A stretch of 48,635 bases of DNA from RUG11462 sp045539315 (GTDB taxonomy: Bacteria; Bacillota; Clostridia; Oscillospirales; Acutalibacteraceae): the NCBI GenBank assembly GCA_045539315.1, contig JAZQFC010000005.1:1-48635 (forward strand), given 5' to 3'. Below are positions 16,879-25,155 of this stretch, one piece after another. A program made the translations under genes and the position numbers. Position 1 is the stretch's first letter; each line of letters starts with the position of its first letter. The notes below the pieces were generated by a model, which worked only from the letters and a program-made list of their open reading frames with translations, had not been told where the DNA came from and made no database searches.

Positions 16879-16906
16879 ATTATATCACATCTACATAAAA
16901 AATCAA
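16879..16906 (-). promoter_or_regulatory. Promoter of the GH20 gene
   Basis: TTGATT (16906-16901), 16-bp spacer, TATAAT (16884-16879) on the minus strand, about 50 bases before the chosen ATG. Confidence 0.65.
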
Positions 16907-16909
16907 TAT

Positions 16910-16937
16910 AAAAAGCGTGAGTTTCCTCACGCTTTTT
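16910..16937. terminator. Terminator after the TagB/TagF-like gene
   Basis: GCGTGAG (16915-16921) pairs with CTCACGC (16926-16932), with A-run and T-run flanks of five bases. It starts immediately after the gene's stop codon on the minus strand. Confidence 0.85.
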
Positions 16938-16938
16938 G

Positions 16939-19329
16939 TTAAATTATAGATAGTTTTTCAAGCAATGTTGCAACTGCGTTTCCATCAGTATTGCAAACAA
17001 AAGTTTCTCTGAATTTATTAAGTTTAGCAAAATCATAATTTTCAATATCTAAAATATCTTCTGCTAATTTTTCAGGGTCATCATAAATTTTGCAAGGTAA
17101 AACTGCCTCTAAATTCATATTTGTTTGCAATTTTCTAACTCTTCTGCGAGCAAATGGAATATACGCAAAAACAGGTTTGCCTGTTGCAAATGAAGCAAAG
17201 AATTTCTCTCCATAAGCGCCGAGAATCACATCTGCAACGCTCAATGCCTCATAAACTGTCAACACATTTGTTACATCAAACATACCTTTTGTGTAACTCT
17301 TCATAGGCGCAGTATATGCTTTTTCTGCTAATTCTTCTGAAATAGTTTTTCCAAAGACTTTCAAGATTACATAATCATCTTTTAAGTATTCATACAAATA
17401 CTTGTCTTCTTCTAATTCATAAGGCTCAACAGTAAAGTCATCTTCTCTATCAACAAACTCTAAAAGAATTTTTTTGCCATTCAAATCGCCGCACAATTCT
17501 TTAACCTTTTTCATTGCTTTGGCTTTGATTTTTTCATTAAAAAGGCAGTCTGCTTTTGCATCACCAAGTGTTACTAATTTATCTTCGCTAACGCCAAACG
17601 ACTCACAGTAAATATCTTTAAACATTTCATTTGGAGTTGCAACCAAGTCAACCTTATTAAACATAGGCGAAATATCATAAAAATCTTTATAAACGCCACT
17701 GTTATAATCAAGTGTTGCTTTACCGAATTTGCAAAATGGGAATGAATATTCAGGAATAACAACAACTTTTGTATCATCTTTAAGGTCTAACAAGTTTAAA
17801 ACTTTGTTATTCTTTTCAATAAAAATATACTCTGCACTAGCAATATGCTTGATAAATTCAGCGTATTTTTTACTCTTTGTAACAGTTTTTGAAGCGAGTT
17901 TAACTGCGTCTTTATAACTTGCTTTGATAACTCTACGCAAGTCATTTGAACAGTCAAGCATAACAACTTTGCCTTTTAAAACACCCGAAGATGAGTGCTT
18001 TTTATACTCATTTCTCAACGCTTCTTTAAGTTTTAAAAGTTTTTTATCAGCGGCAACTCTATCTCTGAACATTTTATCAGAATTTGGCACTACATTGTAT
18101 GGCAAAACTTCTGTATTGCCTGTTTTATGGCTTTCGAGTTCTTTTTCGCCGATTAAAGTTTCAAGAATACGTTTTGTAGAATTACCATCACAAGAACGCA
18201 TAAATTTATATCTAAAATCTTTTACTTTTTGGCGGTCAAAACGAGTGTCAAGATTTTTAATATAATCAATCATTTCAAGGTTTGTTGTGCAAACAGGACC
18301 TGGTGACATTTCATAGTAATCATAATAAAAACCACGCCAGTCAAAATAAGTATCAAGGTCGTAGGCGAAGAAAATAATTGGTTTTTCAAAAAGTGAATAT
18401 TCAAAAACAAGCGATGAATAGTCAGTTATACAAATATCTGAAACACAAAGAAGGTCTTCAATATCCATACTTGTAGTAACATCCATAGCAAAGTTTTGAT
18501 ACTCTTGTGGTACAATAGGACGTTTTTTAGCATGAGGGTGATGTTTGAATAAAACAAAATAATCATCGCCCAAATTGTCATAAAACATCTTTATATTAAA
18601 CATTCTTGATGTTGTTGCTTTTGCAACTCTGCCTCTAAAAGTTGGCGCATAAAGAATAATCTTTTTGCCTTTTGCTTGTGGCACAACATCATAAAGTGTT
18701 TCATAAGCCGATTTTATAAACTCATCATCATAAAAAACATCAGTTCTTGAACAACCGGTAGCCTGAATAATCTCTTTTTGGTCTGAAAGGTTCATTGCCT
18801 CTTCATAAGCCCAAGCAACTTCAGGGCTTGAAATTGTTACAAGACTATAATTTTTATTAAATGGGTGTCTTAATTGTTGTTTTCTTGTTTCGCCGAAAAT
18901 TAAGTCAGCAGTTGAAAGACCGAACTTTTTGAAAGCGCCACAACCGTGCCATAATTGAGCAATTTTTGTTTCTTTGCGAAGATTAATACTACCAACGCAG
19001 TTTGAACCTTCGTTCAAGAAAACATATTTTGCAGTCGCAATATCTTTTAACATATCAATACATCTTTTTAAATACTGATACTTTCTACCTGTGCCATTCA
19101 ACAAAAAATGAGTATGAACATTAAAATTATATTTGCTCACAAGTTCATCAAAAATAACTTTAAAGCTATTAGAAATACCTGTCATTCTGAGTTCAACAAA
19201 CACAACTTTGTTATTGTCAACACTCTTTTTTGCAGCGATTTTATAAACCAAAGGGAATATAATATTTAATGTTAATATTCTAAAAACCTTTGCTACAATT
19301 CTATCTTTTAATCTTAAAAGTTGGTCCAC
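16939..19329 (-). CDS. CDP-glycerol:glycerophosphotransferase family (TagB/TagF-like) with a decayed second copy of the domain
   Basis: A 796-aa protein for teichoic-acid-like polymer synthesis. The first unit (about 40-390) is intact: the catalytic-type WHGCGAFKKFG, FKHHPH, and the CDP-binding block DICITDYSSLVFEYSLFEKP. The second unit (about 430-790) keeps the spacing, for instance HIASAEYIFIEKNNKVLNL against DIATAKYVFLNEGSNCVGSI. But WHG has become PEYSF, HHPH is missing, and the binding block reads DVILGAYGEKFFASFATGKP. It is therefore probably catalytically dead. I place the start at GTG 19329, because GGAGGA lies 6 bases upstream; an in-frame ATG at 19347 has only a weak site. Monocistronic. 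Confidence 0.85.
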   Translation of the reverse strand: MDQLLRLKDRIVAKVFRILTLNIIFPLVYKIAAKKSVDNNKVVFVELRMTGISNSFKVIFDELVSKYNFNVHTHFLLNGTGRKYQYLKRCIDMLKDIATAKYVFLNEGSNCVGSINLRKETKIAQLWHGCGAFKKFGLSTADLIFGETRKQQLRHPFNKNYSLVTISSPEVAWAYEEAMNLSDQKEIIQATGCSRTDVFYDDEFIKSAYETLYDVVPQAKGKKIILYAPTFRGRVAKATTSRMFNIKMFYDNLGDDYFVLFKHHPHAKKRPIVPQEYQNFAMDVTTSMDIEDLLCVSDICITDYSSLVFEYSLFEKPIIFFAYDLDTYFDWRGFYYDYYEMSPGPVCTTNLEMIDYIKNLDTRFDRQKVKDFRYKFMRSCDGNSTKRILETLIGEKELESHKTGNTEVLPYNVVPNSDKMFRDRVAADKKLLKLKEALRNEYKKHSSSGVLKGKVVMLDCSNDLRRVIKASYKDAVKLASKTVTKSKKYAEFIKHIASAEYIFIEKNNKVLNLLDLKDDTKVVVIPEYSFPFCKFGKATLDYNSGVYKDFYDISPMFNKVDLVATPNEMFKDIYCESFGVSEDKLVTLGDAKADCLFNEKIKAKAMKKVKELCGDLNGKKILLEFVDREDDFTVEPYELEEDKYLYEYLKDDYVILKVFGKTISEELAEKAYTAPMKSYTKGMFDVTNVLTVYEALSVADVILGAYGEKFFASFATGKPVFAYIPFARRRVRKLQTNMNLEAVLPCKIYDDPEKLAEDILDIENYDFAKLNKFRETFVCNTDGNAVATLLEKLSII

Positions 19330-19364
19330 TTTTAATCCTCCAAGCATTTTAATTTCTACCTTTT

Positions 19365-19393
19365 ATTTTATCACAACAAATACACCTTGTCAA
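19365..19393 (-). promoter_or_regulatory. Promoter of the TagB/TagF-like gene
   Basis: TTGACA (19393-19388), 17-bp spacer, TAAAAT (19370-19365) on the minus strand, about 35 bases before the GTG start. Confidence 0.7.
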
Positions 19394-19419
19394 TACAAGT
19401 AGCGCCTTTTTTGAGCATA

Positions 19420-19450
19420 AAAAAACTCCCCAAATTAACGGGGAGTTTTT
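19420..19450. terminator. Terminator after the cohesin-like secreted protein gene
   Basis: AAAAACTCCCC (19421-19431) pairs with GGGGAGTTTTT (19440-19450); bidirectional in form and 13 bases past the stop codon. Confidence 0.9.
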
Positions 19451-19462
19451 AATCAAACTTAA

Positions 19463-20416
19463 TTATTTTGCTTTTGCAGATTTAACTGCTGAATATTTAC
19501 TATAAGCCTTTTTGCTACCTGATTTAACCATAGCTTTAACTCTGAATGTATATTTTGTACCTTTCTTGAGTTTCTTTTTAGTAAAACTTACAGTTTTGCC
19601 TTTTGTAATTGTTTTTACAACTTTATATTTCTTGCCAGATTTCATTTCAACAACATAACCTGTTGCGCCTGTTATTCTCTTCCAAGTGATTTTAACGGCT
19701 TTTTTCTGACCGGTAACTTTAATGCTTGGTTTTGACAATACTTTTTTAGCAATTGAAGCAGTATCTCTTAAATAGCCACATTCACAAATAAGAACTTTCT
19801 CGCCTTTAGCAAAGTATGTAGCTTTTTTAGTAACTTTCCATTCACATACATGAGTATGGTCTGGTTCAGTTGGTTCAGTTGGTTTAGAAGAAGCATCAAC
19901 ACATGCTACTGCGCCTGCTTTGAATGTGAATTTATCAACTAAAGAAGCACCTTCAGCATCAGTAATACTTAATCTGTCACCATCAACGAAATCTACAGGA
20001 TAACTTGTACCGGTTGCGAAAGAAGCAACAGTAAAGTTAATATTGAACAATGTACCATTTTCAGTGATGTTATTTTCTTCGCTTGAAGCCTCTAACAAAA
20101 TAGTAATAACATTACCTGAAACTGAAGCCATACAAGATGTAAAGCCACTATAAACTTTTTCAACACTTACATAAGTAAGGCCTGCTGGGAAAGATACTTG
20201 GAAATTCATACCCCAAAATCCTGGATTGTTACCGATAGAAACAGGAACTGAAACTGCACCTGCTTCAGTACAATTAACAGTACCGATAACTAAATTTGGT
20301 TTGTTAGCATCATAATCAGTATAGTTATTACGAGCAGCGCTAACTGACACTGCAAATAATGAAACCATCATAACAAGTGCTAAAAATACACTAATAATTC
20401 TTTTTGAAATTTTCAT
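19463..20416 (-). CDS. Secreted protein: cohesin-like domain, HxH/CxCG segment and FN3-like C-terminus
   Basis: A 317-aa exported protein. A signal peptide (MKISKRIISVFLALVMMVS...VSA) is cut near residue 27. Residues 40-170 look like a cohesin-type beta-sandwich: VSVPVSIGNNPGFWGMNFQV matches the V.VPV.I.NNPG..G..F cohesin opening, and NGTLFNINFTV its late strands. After a short PTEPTEP linker comes HTHVCEWKVTKKATYFAKG with CECG, then an FN3-like, Lys-rich domain (about 225-317). The same tail ends the protein at 22660-24543. Cohesins bind dockerins in polysaccharide-degrading complexes, but partner binding here is inference. GGAGG precedes the ATG. Own promoter and terminator. Confidence 0.78.
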   Translation of the reverse strand: MKISKRIISVFLALVMMVSLFAVSVSAARNNYTDYDANKPNLVIGTVNCTEAGAVSVPVSIGNNPGFWGMNFQVSFPAGLTYVSVEKVYSGFTSCMASVSGNVITILLEASSEENNITENGTLFNINFTVASFATGTSYPVDFVDGDRLSITDAEGASLVDKFTFKAGAVACVDASSKPTEPTEPDHTHVCEWKVTKKATYFAKGEKVLICECGYLRDTASIAKKVLSKPSIKVTGQKKAVKITWKRITGATGYVVEMKSGKKYKVVKTITKGKTVSFTKKKLKKGTKYTFRVKAMVKSGSKKAYSKYSAVKSAKAK

Positions 20417-20445
20417 GAGATTACCTCCATATCATTTGTAATTAT

Positions 20446-20474
20446 ATTATATATTAAAACACTCTAAAAGTCAA
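20446..20474 (-). promoter_or_regulatory. Promoter of the cohesin-like protein gene
   Basis: TTGACT (20474-20469), 17-bp spacer, TATAAT (20451-20446) on the minus strand, about 30 bases before the ATG. Confidence 0.75.
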
Positions 20475-20545
20475 ACTGTTTTTGAATTTTCGTGCATTTA
20501 CTTAAAATTATTTTTTTACTTTGTGCAACTTGCACTAAAATATTG

Positions 20546-22522
20546 TTAAATCAATTCTTTTAGTTCTTGTTCGGTAATGATTTTCACACCTAAATCAGTT
20601 GCTTTTTTAAGTTTGCTGCCTGCTTTTTCGCCACAAAGCAAAATGTCGGTTTTCTTTGAAACAGAGCCGGTAACTTTTGCGCCAAAATCTTTCATTTTTT
20701 CGCCTAATTCATCACGATTAAAGTCTTCAAAAGAGCCGGTAATAACAATAGTTTTATTATAAAACAAATTATTTTCATCAAACTCTTTTTTAACCATCTT
20801 TTCAAAATTCAAAACTTCGGCAACTTCTAAAAATTCATCAAAATTACGCCTAACAGCAAACCAATTATGAATTTCATCATTCATAATCTCGCCAAATCCC
20901 TCGATTTGAGAAAAGTCATAGCCATTTTCAATTGCATTAACAAACGAATCAAATTCTCCGCCAAAAACATTTGCAATATCTAAAGCCGCATTTTTGCCGA
21001 TTTGCGGAATATTCATTGCAACCAAATAATTTGAAAGGCGAGTGTTTTTAGCGTTTTCAATTGAATTTACAAGGTTTTCAAAAGATTTTTCGCCAAAGCC
21101 CTCGAGCGATACAATTTGCTCTTTATATTCTTTAATGTTAAAAATATCTATTAGATTTTTGATAAATTTAAGCGAGATAAATTTCTTTAAAGTAGCCTCT
21201 GAAAGACCATCAATATTCATCGCTTGTTTTGAAACAAAATGAGTGAATTTTTTGATTTGTCTGCCTGGGCAGTCATCGTTTTTGCAATATAAAACCTTGA
21301 TTATTCTGCCGGAAGAATTAGTTTCGCTAATATGAGTTTTGCTATTGCAAACAGGGCAGTTTTCAGGGTAGCAAAGCAAATATTCATCTCTGTTTTCATC
21401 AGACAAATTCTTCTCAACATGAGGAATAATCATATTGCGTTTTGAAACTAAAATTTCATCGCCTATTTCAAGTTTCAAATCTTCAATAAAAGTCATATTA
21501 TGAAGCGATGCTTTTTCAACATTTGTGTTATCAATTTCAACTGCTTTAAACTCTGCAATAGGTGTTAACTGACCTGTGCGAGAGATATTCCAGTCAATAT
21601 TCTTCAAGGTTGTTTTAAACTGTGGGTCGCCAAATTTATAAGCAATACCATCTTTAAAATGGTGAGATGTTCGTCCTTGCGCTTTTGAAAAAGAAGCACT
21701 ATCAAAAGTGAAAACTATGCCATCAATAGGGCAACCTTGTTTATTAGCAACCTCTTTTAACTCGCCAATTTTTTGCTCAATTTCGGCAACTGAAGTTTCA
21801 TTTGTAATATAAGCGGTAGGCAAACGCATAAAGCCAAATTCCGCTAATTTATCAAGCCTTTTATGTTTGCTATCAATATCATCAAACCCTTCTAAAACAT
21901 TAAAAGGGAAGAACGACACGCCACGAGAAGCGCAGATTTTTGAATCAAGTTGACGAACAGAGCCTGACGCTAAATTTCTTGGAGTTGAATATTTGTCCTC
22001 ATCATTTTCTATGTTTTCATTGATTTTTTCAAAAGTGGCAATATCAATAAACGCTTCGCCTGAAATAGTAATATCAATTTTTTCATTCAACACTTTTGGC
22101 ACAGATTTGAACACTTTTGCATTATGAGTAATATCTTCGCCGATTTCACCATCGCCACGGGTTGATGCTTGAACTAACTTGCCATCTTTATAAACCATTT
22201 TAACAGTAAGGCCATCTATTTTAAGCCCTAAATAACCGTTATTTTGTTGTGACATAGCATAAATATCATCAGCAGATTTTGTTTTTGCAAGCGAAAGCAA
22301 AGGTATATCGTGTTGCACCTTTTTCAACTCGCCCATAACCTCATATCCTGCTCTTTGAGTAGGCGAATTTTCTAAAACATATCCTGTTTTATTTTCAAGC
22401 GCAGTTAACTCATCAAAAAGCGCGTCATACTCTGCGTCTGACAACGATGGGTTATTGTGATTATAATACTCATCGCAACATTTATTAAGATATTCTACCA
22501 AAAATTCAATACGGTTTTTCAT
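20546..22522 (-). CDS. ligA: NAD-dependent DNA ligase LigA
   Basis: Seals nicks using NAD+. The 658-aa protein has domain Ia with YYNHNNPSLSDAEYD (19-33), the adenylation motif K-x-D-G with K101 (LGLKIDGLTV; usually EPKIDGLA, so the context is slightly unusual), and the STRGDGEIGEDIT motif. The OB fold follows, then a four-Cys zinc finger (CPVC...CKNDDCPG), helix-hairpin-helix repeats, and a BRCT domain in the last 75 residues (KTIVITGSFEDFNRDELGEK). Full length and intact. GGAG precedes the ATG. It stands alone here, without its frequent partner pcrA. Confidence 0.95.
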   Translation of the reverse strand: MKNRIEFLVEYLNKCCDEYYNHNNPSLSDAEYDALFDELTALENKTGYVLENSPTQRAGYEVMGELKKVQHDIPLLSLAKTKSADDIYAMSQQNNGYLGLKIDGLTVKMVYKDGKLVQASTRGDGEIGEDITHNAKVFKSVPKVLNEKIDITISGEAFIDIATFEKINENIENDEDKYSTPRNLASGSVRQLDSKICASRGVSFFPFNVLEGFDDIDSKHKRLDKLAEFGFMRLPTAYITNETSVAEIEQKIGELKEVANKQGCPIDGIVFTFDSASFSKAQGRTSHHFKDGIAYKFGDPQFKTTLKNIDWNISRTGQLTPIAEFKAVEIDNTNVEKASLHNMTFIEDLKLEIGDEILVSKRNMIIPHVEKNLSDENRDEYLLCYPENCPVCNSKTHISETNSSGRIIKVLYCKNDDCPGRQIKKFTHFVSKQAMNIDGLSEATLKKFISLKFIKNLIDIFNIKEYKEQIVSLEGFGEKSFENLVNSIENAKNTRLSNYLVAMNIPQIGKNAALDIANVFGGEFDSFVNAIENGYDFSQIEGFGEIMNDEIHNWFAVRRNFDEFLEVAEVLNFEKMVKKEFDENNLFYNKTIVITGSFEDFNRDELGEKMKDFGAKVTGSVSKKTDILLCGEKAGSKLKKATDLGVKIITEQELKELI

Positions 22523-22552
22523 AAAAACTCCTACTTAACTTTTTCTATAATA

Positions 22553-22581
22553 ATTTTATCATAAATATCTTTTGTAGTCAA
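22553..22581 (-). promoter_or_regulatory. Promoter of ligA
   Basis: TTGACT (22581-22576), 17-bp spacer, TAAAAT (22558-22553) on the minus strand, about 30 bases before the ligA ATG. Confidence 0.65.
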
Positions 22582-22602
22582 CTTTTATATATTACAAATC
22601 CA

Positions 22603-22637
22603 AACCCCGACTCGCAAATTTCCGAGTCTGGCTTTTT
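22603..22637. terminator. Hairpin between the large secreted protein gene and ligA
   Basis: GACTCG (22609-22614) pairs with CGAGTC (22623-22628). The T-run lies on the + side (22633-22638), and the minus side is only T-rich. It is placed to end the minus-strand transcript of 22660-24543. Confidence 0.55.
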
Positions 22638-22659
22638 TATGAAAAACTCCATTTATTTA

Positions 22660-24543
22660 CTAAATTTTAACCTTTTTCACTGCTGACCATTTACCATAAG
22701 CAGTCTTTTTACCTTTAGTAGTATATGCGCGAACTTGCACTTTATAACTACCTGATTTTACTGCTTTAGTGTATCTAGTAGCACTCTTTTTGGTTTTGAA
22801 TTTTTCAAGTTTCCACTTGCCACTGATTCTGTAACGAACTTGGAAACCTTTAGCGTATTTTACCTTTTTGTAAACTACTTTAATCTTTTTACCAGATTTT
22901 TTAACAGTTACTTTTGGAGCGGCCAAAACTTTTTTCTTAATAGTTTCTGTTCTTGAAACTTCGCCACAGTGAACACATTTAAATGCTTCTTGACCTTTAG
23001 CAAAGTATGTAGCCTTTTTAGTTACTACCCAAGAATATTTATGAACATGTTCGCCGTTTGGCAATGTAACGGTTGTTACTTTACCGCCACCGCCTACTGT
23101 TGTTGTAACTGAACCTACAGTTGTTGTTTCTTCATCATCTTCAACGCCTGCATTTGGGTCAACAAGAGTGATTTCATCAGGCACTACGCCACCGTTTTGG
23201 TTAAAGTCATCAAGAACTAAATCATAGTTTGTGTTTGCAACTTCTTTATCGCCTTTATAAACTGAAATAGGTGAAATTATTATAACAGGTTTGATTTCAC
23301 ATTTAACATGACCTAACGCTTCAGCATTTTCGGCGCCACCGTAACCTGATTCAACATTCCAGTCAAACATTTCATTTGTACCTGCTCTGTACCACCAGTA
23401 GTTTTGAACACGGAATACAAGGCTAGAAATTTGAGAAATGTGTTGAATGTTTGAAACATCAATATAATAAGTTCTTGTTGTACCCGGATACTGCCAAGCA
23501 GTTACCTTAACTGCAGGTGGAGCCTCTGCATGAATACCCGCTGTTGTATTCAAACCAAGACCAACCTCGGCAATGGTAGGTTTGCCTTGCATATTAACGC
23601 ATGACTGAAGTGTTATGCTAACTTTCAAGTAACCGGTGCCTTGCTTTGCAAGATTCAAAGCATTTGCAGCATCGTCACCCATTTGACTCAAGTTAAAACT
23701 TGTTTGAACCTGCTCACGAGGGTTTAATGTATTAGTAAGTCTTGCATAACCATAGTTTTCTTCTTTAGCAAACGCACCTGAACGCCAAACTGCGCCATCA
23801 CTTGAATAGTGAAGTTGCTCTGGGTCGTTGTTATCATCATTTTTAGCTTTTGGTGAGAATTTAAAGAATGTTGTTTGGTTAGGGTCAACAGGTTGTGTTT
23901 TGATAGTAGGAATATCTTCTTCCATATCATCAGCATAAACCTTAATAGGATAAATAGTTACGTCAGGTCTAGTACCCAAACCGCCACCACAACCCCAGTT
24001 GTAGCATTGAATTTGCACATAAACATATTTAATCTGGTCTACATATTCTTCTTCCATAAATCTTGAAACATCAAGAATAAATCTGCCAGACTGCTCTGAA
24101 TACAAACTGTTGTCGCCTGTTGTAGCAATTTTTGCGCCATTAGGGTTTTCCATAAGGCTAACGCTTACTGTTGGACGACAAGCACTACCATAAGTAGTAT
24201 AAGCAGAGTTTACCGAAACATCAACAGATAAGAAACCATCATAATATTCACAAGTTTCTTCAATAGCGTCTTTCATTGCTTGTTGGTCAGTAACCTTAAA
24301 GTTCATTTGATACTGCTGTTGAATATGGTCACTAACAATGTTTACAGCACCAGCATTATTTGCCTTAACATAAGTAGGGTCGTTACTAGCAAGAGATGCA
24401 TCATAGTTTGCTGTTTCAAATCTATATGCTGTTAATGGTTCAATGTCCGCAGAAGAATTCATAGAAAGCGAAGAAACCATCATAGTTGACAAGCATAAAA
24501 CTATTACAAGCAAAACGCTTAAAATCTTTTTGCTATTAGTCAT
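22660..24543 (-). CDS. Large secreted protein with two related beta-rich domains and the shared HxH/CxxCG plus FN3-like tail
   Basis: A 627-aa exported protein of unknown function. The signal peptide covers about residues 1-32 (KKILSVLLVIVLCLSTMMVS). Two related units follow: about 65-210 and 225-440. Each has a run of beta strands, then R-x-(F/Y)-(I/Y)-x-DVS (SGRFILDVSRF and RTYYIDVSNI), an aromatic stretch, and a closing (Y/S)P-I-(K/S)-VY. An acidic/TTTVG linker leads to EHVHKYSWVVTKKATYFAKG with CVHCG, then a Lys-rich FN3-like domain ending in K-V-K-I. The tail matches that of the cohesin-like protein on the other side of ligA. The start is ATG 24543 with GGAGG 8 bases upstream. Surface carbohydrate binding is a guess. 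Confidence 0.7.
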   Translation of the reverse strand: MTNSKKILSVLLVIVLCLSTMMVSSLSMNSSADIEPLTAYRFETANYDASLASNDPTYVKANNAGAVNIVSDHIQQQYQMNFKVTDQQAMKDAIEETCEYYDGFLSVDVSVNSAYTTYGSACRPTVSVSLMENPNGAKIATTGDNSLYSEQSGRFILDVSRFMEEEYVDQIKYVYVQIQCYNWGCGGGLGTRPDVTIYPIKVYADDMEEDIPTIKTQPVDPNQTTFFKFSPKAKNDDNNDPEQLHYSSDGAVWRSGAFAKEENYGYARLTNTLNPREQVQTSFNLSQMGDDAANALNLAKQGTGYLKVSITLQSCVNMQGKPTIAEVGLGLNTTAGIHAEAPPAVKVTAWQYPGTTRTYYIDVSNIQHISQISSLVFRVQNYWWYRAGTNEMFDWNVESGYGGAENAEALGHVKCEIKPVIIISPISVYKGDKEVANTNYDLVLDDFNQNGGVVPDEITLVDPNAGVEDDEETTTVGSVTTTVGGGGKVTTVTLPNGEHVHKYSWVVTKKATYFAKGQEAFKCVHCGEVSRTETIKKKVLAAPKVTVKKSGKKIKVVYKKVKYAKGFQVRYRISGKWKLEKFKTKKSATRYTKAVKSGSYKVQVRAYTTKGKKTAYGKWSAVKKVKI

Positions 24544-24591
24544 AAAAAATACCTCCAATGTATAATAATTCTATCATAATTTCGCGTATAA

Positions 24592-24620
24592 ATTATATCA
24601 TAAAACTTTTGCTTTTACAA
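24592..24620 (-). promoter_or_regulatory. Promoter of the large secreted protein gene
   Basis: TTGTAA (24620-24615), 17-bp spacer, TATAAT (24597-24592) on the minus strand, about 50 bases before the ATG. Confidence 0.65.
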
Positions 24621-24726
24621 GTTAACACTTATCAATTTCTAAATCTTTGTTAATTATACACAATTTATATAAATCTTTTTAAACAACTTGACGATACACA
24701 GTCGCTTTTATAGTATAAAAAGCAAT

Positions 24727-24760
24727 AAAAAACCACTAACCAAAATTGGTTAGTGGTTTT
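24727..24760. terminator. Terminator of the S10-spc-alpha ribosomal operon
   Basis: AAAACCACTAACCA pairs with its complement TGGTTAGTGGTTTT around a short loop, with A and T runs on the two sides. It lies 15 bases past the rplQ stop codon on the minus strand. Confidence 0.9.
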
Positions 24761-24775
24761 AAAATTACTATAAAC

Positions 24776-25129
24776 TTATTTAACAAGTTCAATAATTGCC
24801 ATTTCAGCTGCGTCGCCACGTCTTGGACCGATTTTAGTGATTCTTGTGTAACCACCGTTTTTATCTGCATAAGATGGTGCGATTTCGTTGAAAAGCTTTG
24901 TAACAACATCTTCTTTTGTTACGAAAGCCAATACTTTACGGCGAGCATTCAAGTCGCCTGATTTAGCAATAGTAATATATTTTTCAGCCATGTTGCGAAC
25001 TTCTTTCGCACGAGTTACAGTTGTTTCGATCTTTCCGTTTTCATAAAGGAAAGTAACCATAGCTCTAAGCATAGCTTTACGCTGATCGCTTGTTCTGCCG
25101 AGTTTTCTTGTACCTGGCATTTTACTCAC
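24776..25129 (-). CDS. rplQ: 50S ribosomal protein L17
   Basis: Large-subunit protein near the polypeptide exit. The 117-aa sequence starts with the signature MSKMPGTRKLGRTSDQRKAM and shows TRAKEVRNMAEKYITIAK and the closing GPRRGDAAEMAIIELV. Length is normal for the bacterial form. It is the last gene of the alpha block, 26 bases after rpoA and directly before the operon terminator. Confidence 0.97.
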   Translation of the reverse strand: MSKMPGTRKLGRTSDQRKAMLRAMVTFLYENGKIETTVTRAKEVRNMAEKYITIAKSGDLNARRKVLAFVTKEDVVTKLFNEIAPSYADKNGGYTRITKIGPRRGDAAEMAIIELVK

Positions 25130-25155
25130 TCCTTTTCAGTTGTGTAAAAGAATGT

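Noticed and set aside
17924..18265. 113-aa open frame on the + strand
   Set aside because: Antisense to the TagB/TagF-like gene; no ribosome site and low-complexity composition.
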